Assembly (NCBI RefSeq): GCF_006716425.1
Contig: NZ_VFOZ01000001.1
Location: 5,580,001-5,644,000, forward strand
DNA length: 64,000 bases
Source: Actinoallomurus bryophytorum
GTDB lineage: Bacteria; Actinomycetota; Actinomycetes; Streptosporangiales; Streptosporangiaceae
Reading direction: 5' to 3'
Positions 8,916 through 18,632 of the stretch are shown here, piece after piece. The first letter of the stretch is position 1; each line of letters opens with the position of its first letter. The notes under the pieces were generated by a model, which was not told the DNA's origin, searched no databases, and saw only the letters and a program-made list of their open reading frames with translations. The position numbers and the translations under genes were made by a program.

Positions 8916-9012
8916 CGCGACCCTGCGCTACGCGCGACCCTGCGCTACGCGCGACCCTGCGCTACGCGCGACCCTGCGCTACGCGCGACCCCGTGCTACG
9001 CGCGACCCTGCG
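8916..9012 (+). repeat. 17-bp tandem array, about 5.7 copies
   Basis: Unit CGCGACCCTGCGCTACG starts at 8916, 8933, 8950, 8967, 8984 and, partially, 9001. Copies 1-4 are identical; copy 5 has two changes (CCCCGTG in place of CCCTGCG). Perfect identity suggests recent expansion. A period of 17 cannot keep one reading frame, so it is not a protein repeat. Confidence 0.95.
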
Positions 9013-9122
9013 CGGCGTGGCCGAGTCGTCGTGTGGGCGTGGTTGGGGTGTCGGCGTGGGACCTTTCGGCGGTTGGCTGGTGGCGCTTCAGGGTCCGGGG
9101 TGCGGTGAGGGTGGTGCGGGGG

Positions 9123-10115
9123 TTAATCGGTTTCGTCTAGGTCCTCCGGGGTGATGTCGAGGGGGACGGACCATGGTGGGAGTCCGCTGATGAAGAGCTC
9201 CTGTAACAGGCGGGCCATCGAGTACGACGGGTCGGTGGACAGGGCGCGGTCGAGGGCGATGTTGGCCAAAGCGCCCTCGCCTGCGCGCCAGGCGGCGAAG
9301 GACAGAAGGCACGCCGGAGCTGCCGCGTAGGGGGCGGTCACTTGTTTCAGGACATGGCGCCACAAGCTGATGTGGGCGTCCAGGTCCGGGTCCTTCATGC
9401 GTACCCAGGCCTCGTCGCGGACTCGGAGGTTGACCAGGAGGACGCCCAGCCAGGCGACCTCGTCGGTGGTCGGCGGGTCAGAACCCTTGCACGCTCGCTC
9501 TAACAGGTCGCGGACCAGTGGCACGCCTTCCGTGATCATGTGGGTCGGCACCTTGTGGGTGTCGGACTCCGCCCAGGTGGCCAGCCTTAGTTCGGCTTTC
9601 GCGGTGGATTGCCGCATCTGTTCGCCGCCCGTGGGCTCCAGTGTGCGTTCGAGGTCGCGGCGGTCCGGTAAGGCGACCATGCCTCCCGCGATGGCCGCGG
9701 CGGCCACTGGGCTCGTATCAATGTCGACGTACGTGCCTTCGGATGGGCAGCAGGCGCTGTCGGAGCACAGATAGGACCAGAATCTGCCGGCCTCGACGCG
9801 TAACGCCTCGCGCAGCCGTACGCCCGACGCGTCCAGGTGGCCTCGTACCCGGTCGACCATGGGGGTCACCCGGTCGGCCGATCCATAGCCCGCGACGATC
9901 ACCCCCTCCGGCCGGCGGCGGGCTACCAGGTCTGTGATGTGCTCCAGCAACGCGTCCTGTGCGGTCAGGTCCAGCCGGACCGCGTACGCGCCTCGCGCGT
10001 TGTCGCATGCCAGCACGACCACGCTGTCGGCTGGATGGAATCCGATGAGGTAGGGGATCGCGGCGACGACGTCGGCGGGCGACCGGAGTCGCAGGGTGTT
10101 GAGGCTCATGTTCAT
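9123..10115 (-). CDS. DUF4192 domain protein
   Basis: A soluble protein of 330 residues that matches the actinobacterial DUF4192 family over its whole length. The N-terminus has the family hallmark LRSPADVVAAIPYLIGFHPADSVVVLA; two cysteines sit in CSDSACCP in the middle, and the C-terminal half contains helical repeats (ACLLSFAAWRAGEGALANIALD). The function of the family is unknown. ATG 10115 is taken as start, with ATG 10109 two codons inside; the open frame continues to 10409, but that extension reads into a minisatellite and is not credible. No ribosome binding site is obvious. No neighbour suggests a role. Confidence 0.85.
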   Translation of the reverse strand: MNMSLNTLRLRSPADVVAAIPYLIGFHPADSVVVLACDNARGAYAVRLDLTAQDALLEHITDLVARRRPEGVIVAGYGSADRVTPMVDRVRGHLDASGVRLREALRVEAGRFWSYLCSDSACCPSEGTYVDIDTSPVAAAAIAGGMVALPDRRDLERTLEPTGGEQMRQSTAKAELRLATWAESDTHKVPTHMITEGVPLVRDLLERACKGSDPPTTDEVAWLGVLLVNLRVRDEAWVRMKDPDLDAHISLWRHVLKQVTAPYAAAPACLLSFAAWRAGEGALANIALDRALSTDPSYSMARLLQELFISGLPPWSVPLDITPEDLDETD

Positions 10116-10309
10116 CGAGCGTGCCGTTGTCCGTCTCGCGGCGACACCCCTTGGGCGTTCTGTGGATAACCGGCTGAGGCTTGGGACTGTGGGCCGGAAC
10201 GAGCGAAGCGGAACAGGCGCAGAGAGAGGGAGAGGGAGAGGGAAGGAGATTAGACCGACGGGGAACGTGGCGTGGCGATGGCGACCAGCAGCGTGTACAA
10301 CCGTTGAGG
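10116..10309. other. Intergenic, no gene seen
   Basis: Upstream of the DUF4192 gene. The only pattern is a purine run of (GAGAGG)-type words at about 10218-10248. Confidence 0.5.
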
Positions 10310-10541
10310 CTGTGAGGCCGCCAGGCTGCCAGGCCATGAGGCCGCGAGGCCGCCAGGCCATGAGGTCATGAGGGCGCGAGGCCACGAGGCCACGAGGCCA
10401 CGAGGCCACGAGGCCACGAGGTCAGGAGGGCGCGAGGCCATGAGGTCACGACGTCGCGAGGCCAGGAGGGCGCGAGGCCAGGAGGGCGCGAGGCCAGGAG
10501 GCCACGACGTCACGAGGCCGGGCGGTCGTGAGGCCGTGAGC
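10310..10541 (+). repeat. Minisatellite of 8-10 bp units (GAGGCCACGA type)
   Basis: GAGGCCACGAG-like words are repeated about 25 times with variants GAGGCCAGGA, GAGGGCGCGA and GAGGCCATGA. Five consecutive identical GAGGCCAC words occur around 10379-10420. The complementary strand reads as a Trp/Pro/Ser/Leu-rich peptide with no family resemblance. Treated as non-coding. Confidence 0.9.
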
Positions 10542-10796
10542 CGACCACAGCTACGAGAAGCCAGCCACGGCGACGAGATGCCAACAAGGCCAGGTCAGTA
10601 CACGTGCGGGCAAAGCGTCACGTAGGACGCGATAGCCTCATAGAGCACACCGAGCGCGTCGACCCGCGCCACGCCTGTGCCGCTTTCGTGCCGTGATCCG
10701 GTGCCGGCGGCTTACGAGACGAACGACCCACGGTCGGTGTTCGTCGCGGAAGGACCAGCCCTGCCATCACCGCTGCTTGCGATACGTGCTCCCGGA
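10542..10796. other. Intergenic, no gene seen
   Basis: A 66-codon frame (10677-10877) crosses this stretch into the fadD start, but it has no recognisable product. No other element was found. Confidence 0.5.
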
Positions 10797-10825
10797 TTGA
10801 CTGTGCATGAGTGCGCGCTTAGTGC
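10797..10825 (+). promoter_or_regulatory. Promoter candidate for fadD
   Basis: -35 TTGACT (10797-10802), a 17-bp spacer and -10 TAGTGC (10820-10825), placed about 48 bp upstream of the fadD ATG. It fits a housekeeping (sigma-70/HrdB-type) promoter. Confidence 0.5.
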
Positions 10826-10873
10826 CAGGGTTACGGGAATGTTTCGCCTGTCTTCGGCAGTGATGGTCGACGA

Positions 10874-12577
<1,704 letters not shown>

Positions 12578-14659
12578 TCAGTCGGACGTGTCGAGCCGGC
12601 GCAGCGCGCCCTTGACGGTCTCCGAGTCGTACGTCGTCCAGAACGGCGGCAGCGAGGCGCGCAGGAAACTGCCGTACCGGGCGGTGGCCAGGCGCGGGTC
12701 GAGGATCGCGACCACGCCGCGGTCGGTCATGCTGCGCAGCAGGCGCCCTGCGCCCTGGGCGAGGAGCAGTGCGGCGTTGGTGGCGGCGACCGCCATGAAG
12801 CCGTTGCCGCCGCGCGCCCCGATGGCCCGCTGGCGCGCCGAGGACAACGGGTCGTCCGGGCGCGGGAACGGGATCCGGTCGATGACCACGAGCCGCAGTG
12901 ACGGACCGGGTACGTCGACGCCCTGCCAGAGCGACAGCGTCCCGAACAGGCATGTCGCGTCGTCCTCGGCGAAGCGCTTGACCAGCTGGGACGTGGAGTC
13001 CTCACCTTGGCAGAGCAGCGGCTGAGAGAACCGGCCGCGCAGCTCCTCGGCGGCCTGCTTGGCCGCGCGCATCGAGGAGAACAACCCCAGCGTACGGCCG
13101 CCGGCCGCGCCGATCAGCTCGCTCAGCTCCGTGAGGTAGGCCTCCGGGAGACCGTCCCGTCCGGGCGTGGGCAGCCCGCGGGCGATGTAGAGGATGCCGC
13201 TGCGCGCGTGGTCGAACGGCGAGCCGACGTCCAGGCCCGACCACTTGATCGGCTGCTTGTCGGCCTTGTCGGAATCGGTCTCGAGGACGTCCTTCTCGTC
13301 CGGGGCGTCGAGCGGCGGCAGGCCCCACTGCCGGGCGAGCGGCTCGAACGATCCGCCGAGGGACAGCGTTGCCGAGGTCAGCACCGTCGTCCGCTGGCGG
13401 AAGAGGCGCTCGCGGAGCAGGGCGCCGACGCCTAGCGGCGCGACCTTGAGCGCCGTGGGCCGCCGCGAGTCCTCCGAGAACGGCTTGTCCAGCCAGACGA
13501 CGTCGTGCCGCGAGGCGAGATCGCCCTTGAACGCCTCCAGGAAGCGTACGGCGGTGTCGTGGATCTCCTCGAGCGAGGTGAGGGCCGCGCGTCCGGCGCC
13601 GAGGCGCTCGGCGTCGTCCTCGCTGCCCTTGAGGTTCGTACGCAGAGCCGTGGCGCAGGCGTACGCGGCGTCGCGGATCGACACGAGCGAGAACCCGACC
13701 GCCTCGGGGAGTACGTCCATGCGGCCCGCGTGCATCTCGGCGAGCATGGGCTGCAGCGCCTCCCCGGCCTCCTTGAGCCGGTCCGCGAGGTCGTCCTCGA
13801 TGAGCCGCCCGCAGCGGCGTGCGGTGATCTCCACTGCCTGGGCGGACAGCTCCGCGGTGGCCACCGACGTGACGCGGTCGACGAGCTCGTGCGCCTCGTC
13901 GATGATGGCGACGTCATGGTCGGGCAGAACCTGGAAGTCCTCCAGGGCGTCGATCGCCAGCAGCGCGTGGTTGGTGACGACGATGTCGGCCTCGCCGGCC
14001 TCGTCGCGGGCACGCTCGGCGAAGCACTCGGTCCCGAACGGGCACCGCTGTGCGCCCAGGCACTCCCGCGCGCTCACCGAGACCGACCGCCACGCCTGCT
14101 CACTGACGCCGGGGACGAGCTCGTCGCGGTCGCCGGTCTCGGTGGTCTCGGCCCACTCGTGGATGCGCTGCACCTGCCGCCCGGCGGCCGACACGGCCTG
14201 CGCGTCGAACAGGATCTCCTCGGGATCCTCGGGCGCGTCGGTCTGCAGCCGGTGCCGGCACAGGTAGTTGCGACGGCCCTTGAGGATCGCGAACGCCGGC
14301 TCGCGTCCGAGCAGCGGCGTCAGCGAATCGGAGAGCCGGGGGAGGTCACGGTCGATGAGCTGACGCTGCAGCGCGATCGTCGCGGTGGAGACGACGACGC
14401 AGGAGTGCCCTTCGCCCGCCGGACCCGCGTCGACCGCGTGCCGTACGGCCGGGACCAGGTAGGCGAGGGATTTGCCGGTACCGGTGCCGGCCTGGACGGC
14501 GAGATGCTCCCCCGAGCCGATGGCATGCGCCACCGCCTCGGCCATCTTCACCTGCCCGGGCCGCTCCGCACCGCCGACACCGGATACAGCGGCGGCGAGA
14601 AGGGCGGAGACGTCGGGCAGGTCGGTCTTGTCCGCGGAGTCGAGGAGGTCGTCTGGCAC
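12578..14659 (-). CDS. dinG: DinG/YoaA-type ATP-dependent DNA helicase
   Basis: A 693-residue superfamily 2 (XPD-like) 5'-3' helicase involved in DNA repair and removal of blocked or R-loop structures. Walker A is GTGTGKS (58-64) and Walker B DEAH (254-257). Four cysteines fit the iron-sulfur cluster site: Cys134 (YLCRH), Cys200, Cys206 and Cys212 (spaced C-x5-C-x5-C). The C-terminal helicase half has LWQGVDVPG, IPFPRPDDP and QGAGRLLR. The start is a GTG. It is convergent with fadD. Some actinobacterial annotations use the generic name ATP-dependent helicase; the DinG assignment is by motif. Confidence 0.9.
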   Translation of the reverse strand: MPDDLLDSADKTDLPDVSALLAAAVSGVGGAERPGQVKMAEAVAHAIGSGEHLAVQAGTGTGKSLAYLVPAVRHAVDAGPAGEGHSCVVVSTATIALQRQLIDRDLPRLSDSLTPLLGREPAFAILKGRRNYLCRHRLQTDAPEDPEEILFDAQAVSAAGRQVQRIHEWAETTETGDRDELVPGVSEQAWRSVSVSARECLGAQRCPFGTECFAERARDEAGEADIVVTNHALLAIDALEDFQVLPDHDVAIIDEAHELVDRVTSVATAELSAQAVEITARRCGRLIEDDLADRLKEAGEALQPMLAEMHAGRMDVLPEAVGFSLVSIRDAAYACATALRTNLKGSEDDAERLGAGRAALTSLEEIHDTAVRFLEAFKGDLASRHDVVWLDKPFSEDSRRPTALKVAPLGVGALLRERLFRQRTTVLTSATLSLGGSFEPLARQWGLPPLDAPDEKDVLETDSDKADKQPIKWSGLDVGSPFDHARSGILYIARGLPTPGRDGLPEAYLTELSELIGAAGGRTLGLFSSMRAAKQAAEELRGRFSQPLLCQGEDSTSQLVKRFAEDDATCLFGTLSLWQGVDVPGPSLRLVVIDRIPFPRPDDPLSSARQRAIGARGGNGFMAVAATNAALLLAQGAGRLLRSMTDRGVVAILDPRLATARYGSFLRASLPPFWTTYDSETVKGALRRLDTSD

Positions 14660-14679
14660 GACACGAAACGCTACCGGTG

Positions 14680-14814
14680 ACGGCGAGCGTCCGGTGCCGC
14701 CTTTCCCTCCACCGCCCGCGTGTGAATCGTGGAAGGGCAGGTCAGGTGGGGTCGTGAACGTGACCGTCCGGGCGGGTCGTGAGGGACGATCGGCGGGTGC
14801 GGGCGAGCCGGCTT
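14680..14814 (+). repeat. Direct repeat of about 135 bp, copy 1
   Basis: Begins GACGGCGAGCGTCCGGTGCCG and runs through GTGAATCGTGGAAGGGCAGG, GGTCGTGA(A/G)CGTG and GTCGTGAGGGACGATCGGCG to GCGGGCGAGCCGG. The second copy is at 14970-15093 with a few substitutions and a short deletion. Confidence 0.85.
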
Positions 14815-14818
14815 TCCG

Positions 14819-14970
14819 CGTGAGCGGCTCTCGGAGGGTGCGGCTTTCCTGCGAGAGCGGTTCTCAGAGGGTGGGGCCTTCCCGCGTGAGCGGTTCTCAG
14901 AGGGTGGGGCCTTTCGCGCGAGCGGTCTCGGAGGGTGGGGCCGTCCTGCTTCCGGCGGCATTCGTTGACG
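14819..14970 (+). repeat. Tandem repeat of about 35-40 bp, last copy matching the 3' end of the neighbouring gene
   Basis: Four copies of GAGCGG(T)TCTC(A/G)GAGGGTG(G/C)GGC. The last one continues GTCCTGCTTCCGGCGGCATTCGTTGA (14946-14970), which corresponds to the end of the gene at 15176-15523 (its C-terminal NERRRKQGGPTL with its stop). The copy encodes NECRRKQDGPTL on the same strand. Confidence 0.85.
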
Positions 14971-15093
14971 GCGGGCGTCCGGTGCCGTCTTTTCCCACCG
15001 CCCGCGGGTGAATCGTGGAAGGGCAGGTCAGGTGGGGTCGTGAGCGTGGTCGTCCGGGCGGGTCGTGAGGGACGATCGGCGGGCGCGGGCGAG
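14970..15093 (+). repeat. Direct repeat of about 135 bp, copy 2
   Basis: Second copy of the unit at 14680-14814, beginning GACGGCGGGCGTCCGGTGCCG. About 80 bp of unrelated sequence (15094-15173) separates it from the end of the next gene. Confidence 0.85.
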
Positions 15094-15175
15094 CCGGTGC
15101 TGGCCTTCGCCCTCCCCTGCGCCCCCGGCGTGCGCGAGCTGATGGCGAAGGTCGCGGGTTCCGCGCGGGCGGCTC

Positions 15176-15523
15176 TCAGAGGGTGGGGCCGCCCTGCTTC
15201 CGGCGGCGTTCGTTGAAGTCGCGCATGCGCTGGGGGTAGCCGGTGATCTGGACGTCGTAGACCGGCAGGCGCAGGTCGCGTGCGACCTTCTGGATGACCT
15301 GCGGGGAGCCCACGCGGCGGCGGGTCCATTCGCCGTCGGCGGCGATCGCCATCGCGGTCGTGTCAGTGGCGAACGTCTCCGGCTCGACGTAGAACTCCAC
15401 CCCCGTCCGGCTGCGCGCGAAGGCCATCAGCGACTCGATGTCGGCGTTGGTCGCCTCACGGTCGAGGGTCGTCACCCTCTGGCCGCGTCGGCGGCGGATC
15501 CCGAAGCGATCTCCCCACTTCAT
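15176..15523 (-). CDS. Small conserved protein of unknown function
   Basis: 115 residues, soluble, rich in arginine at both ends. A strong ribosome binding site (GAGGAGG) lies just upstream of ATG 15523. The middle (ATNADIESLMAFARSRTGVEFYVEPET, then AMAIAADGEWTRRRV and VARDLRLPVYDVQITGYPQRMRDF) looks like a compact alpha/beta fold and resembles short uncharacterised actinobacterial proteins. I do not recognise a named domain. The coding bias and ribosome binding site support a real gene. Its last 12 codons are duplicated in the repeat block downstream. Confidence 0.7.
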   Translation of the reverse strand: MKWGDRFGIRRRRGQRVTTLDREATNADIESLMAFARSRTGVEFYVEPETFATDTTAMAIAADGEWTRRRVGSPQVIQKVARDLRLPVYDVQITGYPQRMRDFNERRRKQGGPTL

Positions 15524-15934
15524 CGGAGGTCCTCCTCAAGAACCTGTCGCGGCGCTCCCATCCCGTCATCGCCGGGGCCCGCGGCAGACTTCGCGAATTA
15601 CGTTTTTAACGTCGCTGCCACCCTTACGGTTCCAGCCCATTTCCCGGCGGTCGTCGTTCGGACGACCGCATGGCGATGGGAGGCGAGAGGCGGCGGCTCG
15701 GGAACGGATGCCGCCCGCCCCCTGAGCGGCCACGCGACCGAACAGGCGAGGAAACGAGCGAGGATCCGCCACCGAAAGGAGACGGTAGCGGGTGGCATCG
15801 GGTCGGCGCGCGACGCGGGTCGCGCGACGGAGCGGGGAGGGCGAGCATGAGAGGGCGCGCCGTGCCGGTCACGCGGCCGCAGACGGTGGATTCGCGGACG
15901 GTTGACAGCCCCTTGTCGCAGCGCCCGCACTCGC
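15524..15934. other. Intergenic, no gene seen
   Basis: No supported gene or clear regulatory element in about 410 bp between the small gene and the 18-bp minisatellite. Confidence 0.5.
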
Positions 15935-16345
15935 GACGGCGCCTGCATTCGTGAGGGTGCCTGCGTTCGTGACGGCGCCCGCACTCGCGACCGCGCCCGC
16001 ACTCGCGACGGCGCCCGCACTCGCGACCGCGCCTGCATTCGTGACGGTGCCTGCGTTCGTGACAGTGCCTGCGTTCGTGACGGTGCCCGCGCGAGCGACG
16101 GTGCGTGCGTTCGTGCCGGTGTCGCGCGCTCGTGGCAGCGCCCGCGCTCGTGAGGGTGCCTGCGTTCGTGACGGTGCCTGCGCGAGCGACGGTGCCCGCG
16201 CGAGCGACGGTGCCCGCGCGAGCGACGGTGCCCGCGCGAGCGACGGTGCCTGCATTCGTGCCGGTGTCGCGCGCTCGTGGCGGCGCCCGCGCTCGTGACG
16301 GCGCCTGCACTCGCGACGGTGCGCTCGCCCGCCACGGTGCACGCC
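15935..16345 (+). repeat. 18-bp minisatellite (GTGACGGTGCCTGCGTTC type), about 22 copies
   Basis: Two alternating 9-base halves, G(T/C)GACGG(T/C)G and CC(T/C)GC(G/A)(T/C)TC, repeat from about 15935 to 16345. A run of four identical copies, GCGAGCGACGGTGCCCGC, occurs at about 16170-16245. A longer block containing TCGTGCCGGTGTCGCGCGCTCGTGG occurs twice (about 16112 and 16257). A period of 18 keeps frames open on both strands, giving VTVPAF- and THE-type peptides, but none has a credible start or product. Confidence 0.88.
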
Positions 16346-16573
16346 CGCGATGGCGCAACGCCGCGATGGCGCTTGCCCGCGATGGCGCTTGCCCGCGACG
16401 GTGCGCGTGCCTGAAGGTGCACTGCACCCCCGATGGTGCGCGCGCTCGGGAGGCTCGGACGGTGGTCGGGGTTCGCGCCGTGCCGTGACGCTTGTCCCGG
16501 CTTGGCCGACATCACCCCATAGTCCGCACTAAGGTGACACCTGTCCTGACACAGGCTGTTACAGGGGCCGTGA
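16346..16573. other. Intergenic upstream of the deacetylase gene
   Basis: Contains further degenerate GCGATGGCGC words (about 16346-16400). A weak promoter candidate, TGACAC-N16-TGTTAC, lies at about 16534-16561, overlapping a small inverted repeat CCTGT/ACAGG just before the ATG. Confidence 0.4.
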
Positions 16574-17383
16574 ATGCGGTTTGTCATTCCCGAGGGCCGT
16601 GCGCGGCTGTACGCCGCGGCCGTCGCCGGTGTTCTCGTGCTCGGCTGGCTGAGCGGGTTCGGCCCGACGAACGCCGGGCGTCTTCAGGTGCCGGCCCTCG
16701 CGAGCGGACCGCCGCCGGCCGCCCGGCCTCCGGTGCGTCCCCGCCGTACGCGCCCCGTCGTCCCCGCCGTCAACTGCCGCGTCGCCAAGTGCGTCGCGCT
16801 GACGTTCGACGACGGGCCCGGGCCGTACACCGCCAAGTTGCTCCACATGCTCGCCGCCCGCCACGCGAGGGTCACCTTCTTCCTCATCGGCGGCAACATC
16901 AAGGGCCGTGAGGCCCTCGTCCGCCGGGAGCTCGCCCAGGGCAACGTCGTCGGCGACCACACGTGGACCCATCCGGACCTCACCAAGCTCTCCAACCGGC
17001 AGGTCCGCCGCCAGCTCACCCGTACGCGCAGCGAGATCACCCGGGTGACCGGCCTGCCGGTACGGCTCATGCGCCCGCCGTACGGGAGCACCGACAAGAG
17101 CGTCGCCAAGGTCGCGCGTGGCCTGGGGTTCGCCCAGATCGTCTGGAGCGTCGACACCGACGACTGGCTCGACCGTAACTCGGCGATCGTCGCCCACCGC
17201 GCCGTCTCCCGCGCGAGGAGGGGCGACATCATCCTCATGCACGACATCCACCCGACCACGGTGAACGCCGTGCCGAAGATCCTGCGCGGTCTGGCCAAGC
17301 GCGGCTTCACGTTCGCCACGGTGCCTGAGGTGCTCGCCGCGCGTCCCCTCAAGCCGGGCAAGGCCTACTACCACGGGGGTTGA
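16574..17383 (+). CDS. Polysaccharide deacetylase (NodB/CE4 domain), exported
   Basis: 269 residues with an uncleaved or signal-anchor segment at about 10-30, a proline-rich linker, and a carbohydrate esterase 4 domain from about 70. The metal-dependent motifs are complete: TFDDGP with Asp79-Asp80, HTWTH (metal histidines 129 and 133), RPPYG at 167-171, VDTDDW, and LMHD with His223 near the end. Such enzymes remove N-acetyl groups from peptidoglycan or chitin-like glycans at the cell surface. The family is certain; the substrate is not. It is monocistronic by spacing. Confidence 0.92.
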   Translation: MRFVIPEGRARLYAAAVAGVLVLGWLSGFGPTNAGRLQVPALASGPPPAARPPVRPRRTRPVVPAVNCRVAKCVALTFDDGPGPYTAKLLHMLAARHARVTFFLIGGNIKGREALVRRELAQGNVVGDHTWTHPDLTKLSNRQVRRQLTRTRSEITRVTGLPVRLMRPPYGSTDKSVAKVARGLGFAQIVWSVDTDDWLDRNSAIVAHRAVSRARRGDIILMHDIHPTTVNAVPKILRGLAKRGFTFATVPEVLAARPLKPGKAYYHGG

Positions 17384-17447
17384 CTCCAGGGTCGGCTCAG
17401 GGGTTTCCCCGATGGCCCGGAGCGTGGGCGGGGCGCACGATCGGAAC

Positions 17448-17957
17448 ATGACGATTCCTGCACCCTCGCTCCGCGTCTCCCACGCCGAACGCGAGCCCGT
17501 GGTCGAACGGCTCCAGCAGGCGTACGCCGAGGGCCGGCTCGACAAGAGCGAGCTCGACCTGCGCCTTCACCTCGCCATGACGGCCGTGACCCGGGCCGAC
17601 CTCGACGCGGTCCTCTACGACCTGAACCCGGCCACCGGGCCGAAGCCCCTCCCCAGGGGAGAGCCGACCGCCGAGCAGCGTGTTCTCGCCGCGTTCGCCC
17701 ACGTCCTCGGCGTCTTCACGCTCTTCGTCGGGCCGCTGGTGATGATGTGCACCAAGGCGAGGCGCTCGCCGTACGTGCGCCAGCACATCGTGTCGGCGCT
17801 GAACTTCCAGCTCACCCTGCTCATCGTCACGATCGTGACGTTCGGGATCGGGGGACTCGTCTACGCCGTCGCCTGGATCGTCGCGGCGGTCGCCGCTCTC
17901 CTCGCGCTGGTGGACACGCCGTTCCGCTATCCGTTCACGCTCCGGCTGGTCCGCTGA
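17448..17957 (+). CDS. DUF1707 - DUF4870 membrane protein
   Basis: 169 residues from ATG 17448; an earlier in-frame start at 17412 is less likely. Residues about 8-62 form a DUF1707 (SHOCT-like) domain: LRVSHAEREPVVERLQQAY, then EGRLDKSELDLRL, and RADLDAVLYDL. This is followed by a DUF4870/Tic20-like hydrophobic domain with two to three membrane segments (LAAFAHVLGVFTLFVGPLVM, NFQLTLLIVTIVTFGIGG, VYAVAWIVAAVAALLALV). These proteins are common in actinobacteria and of unknown function. The 3' end overlaps the convergent gene by 23 bp. Confidence 0.85.
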   Translation: MTIPAPSLRVSHAEREPVVERLQQAYAEGRLDKSELDLRLHLAMTAVTRADLDAVLYDLNPATGPKPLPRGEPTAEQRVLAAFAHVLGVFTLFVGPLVMMCTKARRSPYVRQHIVSALNFQLTLLIVTIVTFGIGGLVYAVAWIVAAVAALLALVDTPFRYPFTLRLVR

Positions 17958-18546
17958 CGCGCGGAAGAGCGCGCGGAAGAGGCCGGACCGGAGCCGGATG
18001 GTCGGGCTCCAGCGCCGGCAGGCCGTCGATGCTCGAGGCGTTGCGCGCGACGCGCGGCACCCATTCGTCGGATGGCCGGCGGGCGTGCTGGTCGTCCAGC
18101 AGGCTGCGCTCACCGGTGAGCTCCATGAACGGGATCGAGTAGCCGCAGGAGTCCGAGACGCGCGTGACGTCGACGACCACGATCGCCCGGTAGCCCGCGT
18201 GACCGGCGCCGAACCGTCCGGCGAGGTCGTCCCACTCGGCGGCGTCCGGCCGCACCACGCGGCCGGTGCCGTACAACCGCAGGATCTTCGGCTGGCGGGA
18301 GAACGAGCAGAACATGACGGTGATCCGCCCGTTGTCCCGCAGATGAGCGATGGTCTCCGAACCGCTGCCGTAAAGGTCCAGGTAGGCCACCGTGTTCTCG
18401 TCGATCACCGAGAAGGTGTCCTGGTAGCCCTTCGGTGAGACGTTGACGTGGCCGCCGGAGTCGGGCGCGGTGGCCACGAAGAACATCGGCTGCTCGGCGA
18501 TGAACGCCTGGAGCCGTTCGTCGATGGCGTCATACAGCTTTGCCAC
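17935..18546 (-). CDS. Pyridoxamine 5'-phosphate oxidase-like (split-barrel flavin fold) protein
   Basis: About 203 residues from GTG 18546, with a G-rich ribosome binding site 9-13 nt upstream; an open frame continues to 18654. The sequence MAKLYDAIDERLQAFIAEQP, FFVATAPDSGGHVNVSPKG, and VAYLDLYGSGSETIAHLRDN with ITVMFCSF matches the PNPOx-like family that binds FMN or F420 and reduces or oxidises small molecules. The arrangement resembles general PNPOx-like proteins rather than PdxH itself. The substrate is unknown. It diverges from the tmsA gene: the two start codons lie 86 bp apart and the intergenic region must hold both promoters. Confidence 0.85.
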   Translation of the reverse strand: MAKLYDAIDERLQAFIAEQPMFFVATAPDSGGHVNVSPKGYQDTFSVIDENTVAYLDLYGSGSETIAHLRDNGRITVMFCSFSRQPKILRLYGTGRVVRPDAAEWDDLAGRFGAGHAGYRAIVVVDVTRVSDSCGYSIPFMELTGERSLLDDQHARRPSDEWVPRVARNASSIDGLPALEPDHPAPVRPLPRALPRVSGPAGA

Positions 18547-18632
18547 TTGCGGCACCCCCAAGAGTGACGACACAACGGACACTACACGCGGCCGGTCTGT
18601 AGGCACCGGGCGCGGGATGAGACGATCGTCCG

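Noticed and set aside
8086-9012. Array that could be read as CRISPR
   Set aside because: Units are joined without unique spacers, no palindromic repeat and no cas gene is near.
15598-16587. Arg/His-rich frame across the 18-bp repeat
   Set aside because: Same cause: repeat period is a multiple of three, no start signal, no conserved ends.
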